NCBI GenBank assembly: GCA_030148625.1
Contig: JASBTC010000056.1
Coordinates: forward strand, 1 to 6,519
Direction of reading: 5' to 3'
Source: Sphingobium sp.
Lineage (GTDB): Bacteria > Pseudomonadota > Alphaproteobacteria > Sphingomonadales > Sphingomonadaceae
DNA length: 6,519 nt
Positions within the stretch are counted from its first letter, which is position 1. Each line of letters starts with the position of its first letter. Position numbers and translations under genes: made by a program. The notes beneath the pieces were generated by a model. The model was not told the origin of the DNA and did not search any database. It saw only the letters and a program-made list of their open reading frames with translations. This document shows positions 1 to 5,191 of the stretch, in pieces.

Positions 1-292
1 AAAAACCCGGCAACTGGCCCCACAGATCGCGGTGCTGTTTTTCAACCGGCGCAAGAATGGGGCGGATAGTTTTTGCGATATCAACGCCGCGGCGCTTGAC
101 GACTTCTATTACCTGAATCTCGATTTCGACAACGAAGCCGACGATGCGGTTGGCCGATCCGAGCGCGAGATGGCGCATGATCGGCGAGACCTGAAAACCG
201 AGCGCGGACCAGAGCTCTCCGGCCTCGGAAAGATCGAGCACAGCCACGACGACATGGTCGAGTGGGCGCGCAACTGAAATCGGGTCGGTCAA
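1..292 (-). CDS. Glyoxalase-like (VOC superfamily) protein, partial, TTG start
   Basis: This is the 5' part (97 full codons) of a gene that runs off the left edge. The product opens LTDPISVARPLDHVVVAVLD (first residue Met in the cell). This matches the first beta strand of glyoxalase-like VOC domains, where the His of the LDH triplet (His13) is normally a metal ligand. The next conserved stretch, LGFQVSPIMRHLALGSANRI (31-50), resembles the LGF-x-VTPRGRHPWGTANHL pattern of the Glyoxalase_3-type family. Glu63 in IQVIEVV lies where the second metal ligand is expected. The reaction is unknown; the fold serves lyases, isomerases, dioxygenases and binding proteins. The frame has a TGA stop at 308-310, 15 nt upstream of TTG 290-292, so no earlier start is possible, and AGGAGG lies 7 nt before the TTG. 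It lies 125 bp downstream of the transporter gene on the same strand, so co-transcription is plausible. The family call rests on pattern recall of the N-terminal half only. Confidence 0.72.
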   Translation of the reverse strand, partial: MTDPISVARPLDHVVVAVLDLSEAGELWSALGFQVSPIMRHLALGSANRIVGFVVEIEIQVIEVVKRRGVDIAKTIRPILAPVEKQHRDLWGQLPGF

Positions 293-417
293 ATCCTGTC
301 CTCCTATTCACCGGTCTTGCGGGGCGGAGGGCGGGAGTGACAAGGGCGCGAGCCCATCCATGTCCGATGGCAAAGGGCTTGTGTCGGGTCGCAATGTACA
401 GCCGGGCAACCTCGGGA
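293..417. other. Gap between transporter and VOC gene
   Basis: This 125-bp gap contains only the ribosome binding site of the VOC gene and a weak imperfect inverted repeat. The repeat has AGCCC at 351-355 and CCAT at 358-361 pairing with ATGG at 367-370 and GGGCT at 375-379, with an unequal internal loop. No T-run follows it on either strand, so it is not a convincing terminator. No coding frame here looks conserved, and no clear promoter is visible. Confidence 0.4.
300..305 (-). promoter_or_regulatory. Ribosome binding site for the VOC gene (decides TTG start)
   Basis: Read on the minus strand the bases are AGGAGG, ending 7 nt before TTG 290-292. A TGA in the same frame sits just upstream at 308-310. 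The next in-frame GTG codons fall inside the conserved DHVVVAV strand and would remove the metal-binding His, so the TTG is the only sensible start. Confidence 0.75.
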
Positions 418-1791
418 TTACAGCGTCTGCCCGACGCCCCCGGCAGCGCGGTTGATCGTGCCGCGCAATGCCAGCATCGCACAGGCCGCCACGGCGGTGA
501 CGATCGCGAGCATCATGAAGTATCGGGCGTAGCCCATTGGCTCGGCGTAGCCGGCGATCCAGCCGGCGCCATAGCCACCCAGTCCCAGAGTGACGGTGTA
601 GAAGGCGCCCATGATCATGGCGACCAGTCGGCGCGGCGCCAACCGGTAGACCAGTCCATAAGTCATCGTCCAAGCCGCGACCTCGCCCACGCCGAGAAGG
701 ATCACACCCAGCGCCGGGATCGACCAGGAGCCGGATGTGCCCGCCCAGCCCGTCCAGGCGAGCATCGCCAGCCCGGTGGTGCCGAATCCGAGCGCCACCG
801 CATATTTGGTGGGCGCATCGGGCTCCATGCCGCGCTTGGCCAGCCTGGCCCAGAGCCTGGCGAAACCGGCCGGCGCGACGATCAGTGCGGCCGCGTTGAA
901 CGAGGTGTACCATTGCACCGGGATGACGAACCCGCTTACCGACCGGTCGACGCCATGCTCGATCATCAGCAGCACGCTGCCGAAAATCTGCAGCGCGCCG
1001 ACATGGAACAGGCAGAGCGCGGCAGCGAAGATCGCCAGCAGCCCCAGCCGTGCACCTGTCCCGGCCCGATCGTCGGCCTCCGTCGTGGACGATGTTCGGC
1101 GGGCGGTCGTTGCGGGCGCCGGACCCAGCAATCGACGATGCAGCGCGGTGAAGGTGATCGCCGCGAGCGCCATACCGATCGCGGCCGCGCCGAACGCCGA
1201 AGGCCAGCCGAACCGCGTTACCAATGTTCCGGAAGCGAGACCGGCGACGACCGCGCCGACATTGATACCCATGTAATAATAGGTGTAGCTGCGCTCGCGA
1301 TGCGGCTCGTCACCTTTGAACGCATCGCCGAAAACGATGACCGCGGTCGATTTCATAAGCGCGTTGCCTGTGACGATGCAGGCCATCGATCCCCAGAAAG
1401 CCAGCATCGTCGCATCCGTCGCATCGCCGACGCCCGCACCCTGACGCGCCGCGACCCAGGTCAGCAGGCCATAGCCGAGCAGCATCATATTGCCGCCGAT
1501 CACAATCGCCGCGCGGTGGCCGATCAGCCGGTCCGCCATGAGCCCGCCAGCCATCGGCAGCGCATACATTAGTGCGAAAAAGATGCCGACGAACCCAAGC
1601 GCACGCGGTTCCGCCCAGCCCAGCCCGCCATCGGCCGCCGTGGCGGAGAGGAACAGCACCAGCAACGAGAGAGTGGAGTAGAAGGCGAACCGCTCGAAGA
1701 ATTCGAACAGGATTACGAGCCGGGCACCGGCGGGCAACGGCTTGCGCAGCGTCTCGGACAGCGGCGAGCCGTCGATCATGGCCATGGTCAC
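418..1791 (-). CDS. POT/PTR2-family proton-coupled oligopeptide-type transporter
   Basis: The product is a 457-residue inner-membrane secondary carrier of the POT (PTR2) branch of the major facilitator superfamily, whose bacterial members are usually about 450-500 residues. Family marks in order: the ExxERF motif in helix 1 (EFFERFAFY, E30, E33, R34); AGGLMADRLIGHR (81-93), the loop signature between helices 2 and 3; helix 4 Lys147 in GNALMKST; the YYYMGINVGA motif (171-180), matching FYxxINxG; PVQWYTSFN (291-299) in the second half; and helix 10 Glu370 in LLGVGEV. The residues known to couple protons and bind peptide termini in this family (E30, E33, R34, K147, E370) are all present. The usual KPN after the helix 4 Lys is KST, and the SP after GEL is lost, so the substrate may not be a plain di- or tripeptide. 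A polar Thr/Arg/Asp-rich linker (about 224-247) separates the halves. The GTG start is preferred because AGGAGG lies 9 nt upstream; ATG at 1785 or 1779 would shorten it by 2 or 4 residues. Confidence 0.88.
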   Translation of the reverse strand: MTMAMIDGSPLSETLRKPLPAGARLVILFEFFERFAFYSTLSLLVLFLSATAADGGLGWAEPRALGFVGIFFALMYALPMAGGLMADRLIGHRAAIVIGGNMMLLGYGLLTWVAARQGAGVGDATDATMLAFWGSMACIVTGNALMKSTAVIVFGDAFKGDEPHRERSYTYYYMGINVGAVVAGLASGTLVTRFGWPSAFGAAAIGMALAAITFTALHRRLLGPAPATTARRTSSTTEADDRAGTGARLGLLAIFAAALCLFHVGALQIFGSVLLMIEHGVDRSVSGFVIPVQWYTSFNAAALIVAPAGFARLWARLAKRGMEPDAPTKYAVALGFGTTGLAMLAWTGWAGTSGSWSIPALGVILLGVGEVAAWTMTYGLVYRLAPRRLVAMIMGAFYTVTLGLGGYGAGWIAGYAEPMGYARYFMMLAIVTAVAACAMLALRGTINRAAGGVGQTL

Positions 1792-1800
1792 CTGATCATT

Positions 1801-1806
1801 CCTCCT
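1801..1806 (-). promoter_or_regulatory. Ribosome binding site for the POT transporter (supports GTG start)
   Basis: On the minus strand this is a full AGGAGG, 9 nt before GTG 1789-1791. Its distance to the alternative ATG codons is 15 and 21 nt, too far for efficient initiation. The open frame continues upstream to 1989, but that extension (residues rich in Arg and Cys) has no transporter-like sequence and no ribosome binding site, so it was left out. Confidence 0.65.
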
Positions 1807-1885
1807 CGATCGGACGCCCGGCGCGACATGCCATAGCCAACGGAGAACCCTCGACAGCTGGATCGGGGCTGGCAAGCGATTTGCG

Positions 1886-1918
1886 GCGATCGAACCGCAT
1901 TCACATGTTTTCGGACCG
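1886..1918 (+). promoter_or_regulatory. Candidate operator, copy 1 (shared with TonB-receptor promoter)
   Basis: This segment reads CGATCG, 7 other bases, TTCA, 5 other bases, then TTTCGGACCG. The same three blocks with the same spacings occur at 5107-5139, and the two 33-bp segments match at 23 positions without gaps. It lies 95 bp upstream of the transporter start and 232 bp upstream of the ligase start. Its orientation matches the ligase. Binding by the neighbouring AraC protein is inference; CGATCG alone is common in this kind of genome and counts little by itself. Confidence 0.38.
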
Positions 1919-2136
1919 CCCGCACAAATCCCACTGCCCGCAACGATATCGCGGCCGATCGCACAAGCACGCCGCGTGGACGAGGGCATATCGACGCGCC
2001 ATCATGATCGTCCATCAAAGGCGACACCGCATGCGGCGCCAATTCCCAGGAACAGGATCCGTTCATGATCGATAATCGAACCGGTGCGGCTGTTAATATA
2101 TGCCGTATCCGCGCGTCGATCCTGCCCCGCGTGCGC

Positions 2137-2142
2137 GGAAAG
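2137..2142 (+). promoter_or_regulatory. Ribosome binding site for the CoA ligase (decides start)
   Basis: GGAAAG sits 8 nt before ATG 2151. The earlier in-frame ATG at 2100 has no such site and adds 17 residues (MPYPRVDPAPRARKVAA) that do not look like the family, so the ATG at 2151 is preferred. Confidence 0.6.
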
Positions 2143-2150
2143 TCGCTGCG

Positions 2151-3638
2151 ATGAGCGCGACCTGTTCGCCATCGGGCAATCTCGGCGACATCGTGAACAC
2201 CTACACGCCGGGCGCCGCTTATATCGATCTTGCCGACGGTCGGACCTACTCGCCGGCCGAGATCGACGATCGTGCCGGCCGCTTCGCGCGCGCCATGGTC
2301 GATCGCGGGCTGGAACGCGGCGCACGCGTTGCGATCGTCGCGGACAATGGCGCGCCGTTTCTCATGGCCTATCTCGGGCTGATGCGTGCCGGCCTGGTGC
2401 CCGTGATGATCAATCATCGGTTGCCGATGGCGACCATCGCCTTCATCGTCGCGGACAGCGGCGCCAGTCTGGTCCTGGCCGACGCCGCGCATCGACAGCA
2501 GGTGCCGTCCGGTATGGAGATGCTGACGCTTGATGCGTCCGACGATCTGCTTGGCGCCGTGCCCTTGCCTTCGCTGCGCCCGGCACAAGGTGAAATTGCG
2601 GAGATTCTCTATACATCCGGCTCGACCGGTCGGCCAAAGGGCGTTCCCTTGTCGCACGACGGACAGATCTGGGCGATGGACCGGTTCATCGCGGTCTCGG
2701 ACAAACCCGAGCGGACGGTGATCGCGGCGCCGACCTATCATATGAACGGCCTGTTCTTTTCGACTATCAGCCTGGCTCTGGGCTCGTTGATCGTATCGCT
2801 GCCACGCTTCGATGCCGCTGCCTATCTTCGTGCCGTCGCCGAATATCGTTGCACATTGTTGAGCGGCGTACCGACCATGTTCGTGCTGATGACGCGTGAG
2901 CGCGAGCTCGTCGAAACACTCGATCTGTCGAGCGTTCGCGACATTGTCATCGGCTCGGCGCCGCTGAGTGCCGCGCTGTTGGACCGGCTGAAGGAGGTTT
3001 TCCCCGGGGCGAGCCTGCGCAACAGCTATGGCACGACCGAGACCGGTCCCGCGATGTTCGGTCCGCATCCCGACGGGCTGCCGCGTCCGCCGCTGGCAAT
3101 CGGCTACCCCTATCCCGGCGTCGAATGGCGGCTGGCCGGTGGCACCGATACGGGTGAAGGCGTGCTGGAGACGCGGACGCCGGCGACGCTGAGGGCCTAT
3201 CTGAATCTGCCCGAGGCCAGTGCGGACAGGCTGAGCGACGGATGGTATGCGACCGGCGATGTGATGCGCCGCGACGCCGATGGCTTTTTCCACTTCCTGC
3301 GCCGCGCCGACGACATGTTCGTATGCGGCGGCGAGAACATCTATCCGGACGAGGTCGAGCAATTGCTGGAGCGTCATCCCGATGTCGGCCACGCTGCCGT
3401 CGTCGCCGCTGAGGATGAAGTGAAGGGCATGATCCCCATCGCTTTCGTCGTCCCGCGCGAAGGCCGCACGATCGACCCGGAGGCGCTCAGGCGTTTCACA
3501 CTGGAGGAGGGGCCAGGGTTCAGCCACCCGCGCGCGATCGTGGCGCTGGACCATCTGCCCGCGGGCACGACGTTCAAGGTAGACCAGGCCGCGCTGCGTG
3601 CGAAGGCGGCCGAGATCGCGCGCGATCTGCGACGCTGA
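2151..3638 (+). CDS. Class I adenylate-forming enzyme, probable acyl/aryl-CoA ligase
   Basis: This 495-residue cytoplasmic enzyme of the ANL superfamily is expected to join a carboxylic acid to CoA in two steps, adenylation and then thioester formation. Core motifs are complete: the phosphate-binding loop YTSGSTGRPKG (154-164), the aromatic/adenine motif YGTTETGP (293-300), YATGD (366-370), the hinge and A8 region FLRRADD (382-388) with GGENIYPDEVE (393-403), and the C-terminal catalytic Lys476 in PAGTTFKVDQAALR. The last motif is odd: most relatives have TGK, here TFK. The protein is slightly shorter than the usual 500-560 residues, mainly at the N-terminus. No carrier-protein or condensation domain is attached, which argues against a peptide synthetase. 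The substrate cannot be read from the sequence; an aromatic or medium-chain acid imported by the neighbouring receptor and transporter is a reasonable guess. It is transcribed divergently from the transporter and convergently with the AraC gene. Confidence 0.9.
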   Translation: MSATCSPSGNLGDIVNTYTPGAAYIDLADGRTYSPAEIDDRAGRFARAMVDRGLERGARVAIVADNGAPFLMAYLGLMRAGLVPVMINHRLPMATIAFIVADSGASLVLADAAHRQQVPSGMEMLTLDASDDLLGAVPLPSLRPAQGEIAEILYTSGSTGRPKGVPLSHDGQIWAMDRFIAVSDKPERTVIAAPTYHMNGLFFSTISLALGSLIVSLPRFDAAAYLRAVAEYRCTLLSGVPTMFVLMTRERELVETLDLSSVRDIVIGSAPLSAALLDRLKEVFPGASLRNSYGTTETGPAMFGPHPDGLPRPPLAIGYPYPGVEWRLAGGTDTGEGVLETRTPATLRAYLNLPEASADRLSDGWYATGDVMRRDADGFFHFLRRADDMFVCGGENIYPDEVEQLLERHPDVGHAAVVAAEDEVKGMIPIAFVVPREGRTIDPEALRRFTLEEGPGFSHPRAIVALDHLPAGTTFKVDQAALRAKAAEIARDLRR

Positions 3639-3686
3639 TCGTTTACGTCAGCATGACGAGGTGGAAGCGAAGTTTGAGCCGGTGTG
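3639..3686. other. Convergent gap between CoA ligase and AraC regulator
   Basis: The two stop codons (TGA 3636-3638 on plus; TAG at 3687-3689 on minus) are only 48 bp apart. The gap holds one small perfect hairpin, CGTCA-GCA-TGACG (3646-3658). It lacks a T-run on either side, so it is a weak terminator at best. Transcripts from the two genes may overlap. Confidence 0.4.
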
Positions 3687-4814
3687 CTACGCTGCCGAAA
3701 CCCCCGATCCCGCGACGATAGTTCCCGATCGCGCGGCCGCGATACTCTCCGCCACGTCCTCCCGGGCGCCTGCCGCCCGGCGCATCTCGCGTGGGGCGCA
3801 GCCATGATAGCGGCGGAACGCGTGGGTCATGTTGGCGGGATGATCGTAACCGATCTCATAGGCGATTTCGGCGATCGTCATCGAACTGGTCATCAGCAGT
3901 TCGGTTGCGCGTTCCATCCGGCATTTCAGCGTGAAATCGCCGATCGTCATGCCGAAGACGAGCTTGAAAGCCAATTTGAACTTGGTCTGGTTCAGGCCGA
4001 TCATCCGGCTGAGCTGGGGGATGGTGGGCGGACAGCGATAATGTTCGATCAGCAGGTCGCGCCCCTCATAGACCCGGCTGACGTCCCGGACCGAAAGGTT
4101 CGAATGCGACGCTGCGACGTCGCGCGGTATCGAAAGGTCGCGCAGGATCAGGCAGCCGATTTCCCGGCCCTTCGCTTCCACATAGGACAGTCGCACGATC
4201 GGCGGGTAGAGCACGACGGCGTGGAACAGGTCGTTCGCCGCGCGCAGCAGATCCGGGCCCAGCGGGGTCGGACTGATCATCGGCGGACCGGACGTCACCC
4301 GGAACAGATGGCGGAGCGGTTCGGGCAGCGCGCCGGACTGGCCGCCGACCATCTGCTCGAACAGGCTCGGCTCGCAGTGCAGGATGAGCAGCCGGGTCGT
4401 CCGGCCGCCATACATGGTATATGAGCTGGCGGTTCCGCCTGGATAGGCCTCCAGATAGGCCCCGGCCCCGTCGATAACGGTTTCCGGCGACCCGTAGCTC
4501 AGCTTTCCGGACAGCAGCACGCGGATCTTCACCAGCCTGTCGCCCGTGACGTTCATCACGTGATCGTCGTGATAGGTCGCATTGATCCGCATCATGTAAA
4601 GGCTGGGCGATGCCATGACGAAATCGATCGTCCCTTGGCCGAGTTCGCCGGGGATGCGAATGCGCAGGCCGTTGAGTGGGCCCTTGTCGCGCAGGCTCGG
4701 GGGCAGCGGCGCGGCGATCGTGGCCAGGCACAGCGCGACGGCATCGCCGATCAGTTCATGATCCGCGATCTTCCACAGCGATCCGTCCGAATCGATTTCG
4801 AAGTCCGATTCCAT
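3687..4814 (-). CDS. AraC/PchR-like transcriptional regulator
   Basis: From ATG 4814 the product is 375 residues. The C-terminal third (about 263-346) is an AraC-type double helix-turn-helix. The first half reads TIPQLSRMIGLNQTKFKLAF and is followed by VFGMTIGDF, the style of PchR-like regulators. The second half contains the family signature around MTIAEIAYEIGYDHPANMTH and FRRYHGCAPREMRR. The N-terminal 230 or so residues would bind the inducer; I recognise no enzyme motif there, and the region around FVMASPSLYMMRI is beta-rich. A roughly 30-residue Ala/Ser-rich tail follows the DNA-binding domain. It lies divergent to the TonB-dependent receptor, the usual place for the regulator of such a receptor, and probably controls it and perhaps the ligase and transporter. 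The start is uncertain: ATG 4814 has only a weak ribosome binding site; TTG 4835 (7 residues longer) and GTG 4937 (41 longer) are in frame and no better. Confidence 0.87.
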   Translation of the reverse strand: MESDFEIDSDGSLWKIADHELIGDAVALCLATIAAPLPPSLRDKGPLNGLRIRIPGELGQGTIDFVMASPSLYMMRINATYHDDHVMNVTGDRLVKIRVLLSGKLSYGSPETVIDGAGAYLEAYPGGTASSYTMYGGRTTRLLILHCEPSLFEQMVGGQSGALPEPLRHLFRVTSGPPMISPTPLGPDLLRAANDLFHAVVLYPPIVRLSYVEAKGREIGCLILRDLSIPRDVAASHSNLSVRDVSRVYEGRDLLIEHYRCPPTIPQLSRMIGLNQTKFKLAFKLVFGMTIGDFTLKCRMERATELLMTSSMTIAEIAYEIGYDHPANMTHAFRRYHGCAPREMRRAAGAREDVAESIAAARSGTIVAGSGVSAA

Positions 4815-4871
4815 CCTGTGTCCGTCGATCTCCAAGGTGTCTTCGGCAGCATATAGGGTTATGATGACCCC

Positions 4872-4888
4872 CTGACATCGGCTGTCAG
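4872..4888. repeat. Perfect 6-bp inverted repeat upstream of the AraC gene
   Basis: CTGACA and TGTCAG are perfect inverted copies separated by TCGGC. The repeat lies 57 bp upstream of the AraC gene's ATG, where it could be an operator or a small hairpin in the mRNA leader. It could be chance, as six-base arms are short. Confidence 0.35.
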
Positions 4889-4980
4889 TGCGATCCGACG
4901 AAATGCCTGTGTTGTCCGACCTCCCAGGCGCATGCACCGGATCCGGTTAGCTCCGTTGCGACAGATCGCACAACCAGAGT

Positions 4981-5020
4981 GATTTCGAGGCAGGTGGAAT
5001 CACCTGCCGGATCGAAAATC
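4981..5020. repeat. Long inverted repeat (8-bp perfect core) between AraC gene and receptor
   Basis: The core GGCAGGTG-GAAT-CACCTGCC (4989-5008) has 8-bp perfect arms around a 4-base loop. Outside it, the bases GATTTCGA (4981-4988) pair with ATCGAAAATC (5011-5020) after small bulges, giving about 16 base pairs in all. No T-run follows on either strand, so it is not a standard terminator. It may be a protein-binding dyad or, if AraC transcription starts beyond it, a leader hairpin. Confidence 0.5.
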
Positions 5021-5106
5021 GCGGTGAACAAAGGGACATCGGGTGGTGGAGGCCGCACGATCGGTTCAACGCATGGCCTGACACCGCCGATGGGCGCCAA
5101 TTGCTT

Positions 5107-5139
5107 CCGATCGCAACATTTTCAGAACCTTTCGGACCG
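5107..5139 (+). promoter_or_regulatory. Candidate operator, copy 2 (upstream of TonB receptor)
   Basis: This is the second copy of the CGATCG / TTCA / TTTCGGACCG arrangement (N7 and N5 spacers) described at 1886-1918. It ends 52 bp before the receptor ATG, about where a -35 box would fall. The bases at a workable -10 position (TAATCT, 5161-5166) are acceptable, but the -35 position is poor. That layout is typical of promoters that need an activator, which fits the adjacent AraC gene. Function is inferred. Confidence 0.4.
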
Positions 5140-5191
5140 TTCTTTTCCGAAATCTGTCCCTAATCTCCTCCGTTAAAGGCAGGGGAGAAAT

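Larger units (their letters stand above)
1792..2150. promoter_or_regulatory. Divergent promoter region between transporter and CoA ligase
   Basis: These 359 bp separate two divergently transcribed genes and show no conserved coding frame. They hold the transporter ribosome binding site (1801-1806), the operator-like segment at 1886-1918, the word GATCGCACAA (1957-1966, also found at 4964-4973), a perfect 10-bp palindrome CCGCATGCGG (2027-2036), an 11-bp palindrome TCGATAATCGA (2069-2079) and an AT-rich GTTAATATATG (2092-2102) that contains a possible -10 (TAATAT, 2094-2099) for the ligase. No good -35 is found at the proper distance from it, as expected if an activator is needed. Promoter placement is inference. 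Confidence 0.5.
4815..5191. promoter_or_regulatory. Divergent regulatory region between AraC regulator and TonB receptor
   Basis: This 377-bp stretch has no plausible gene but is rich in symmetry. It contains an inverted repeat at 4872-4888, an imperfect one at 4955-4974 (GTTGCGA against TCGCACAAC), a long one at 4981-5020, the candidate operator at 5107-5139 and a short dyad at 5130-5152. The word GATCGCACAA at 4964-4973 also occurs at 1957-1966 in the other divergent region. Nothing distinctive was seen at 5021-5100. Confidence 0.5.

Noticed and set aside
262..1572. Long plus-strand open frame (436 codons) opposite the transporter
   Set aside because: It is an antisense shadow of the POT gene; its product is Arg/Gln/His-rich with no domain pattern, while the minus strand gives a clear membrane transporter.
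1788..1799. Three-codon mini-ORF (ATG ATC AGG TGA) whose stop overlaps the transporter GTG
   Set aside because: The ribosome binding site is only 1 nt from its ATG, too close to initiate there, whereas the spacing suits the GTG; no reason to call a leader peptide.
2027..2036. Palindrome CCGCATGCGG as a regulator site
   Set aside because: A single 10-bp palindrome in GC-rich DNA is weak evidence, and no second copy was seen near the other genes.
2100..2150. 17-residue N-terminal extension of the ligase from ATG 2100
   Set aside because: No ribosome binding site at 2100, Pro/Arg-rich sequence unlike the family, and a good site is present for ATG 2151.
1788..3554. Minus-strand open frame of 588 codons antisense to the CoA ligase
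   Set aside because: The plus strand has all ligase motifs. The antisense product is a low-information Arg/His/Gln-rich sequence, as expected from high-GC mirror frames.
3646..3658. Hairpin CGTCA-GCA-TGACG as a bidirectional terminator
   Set aside because: The stem is only 5 bp and no T-run follows on either strand.
4979..5176. Small plus-strand ORF (65 codons) in the AraC-receptor gap
   Set aside because: No ribosome binding site, no recognisable sequence, and it runs through the inverted repeats and the candidate operator.
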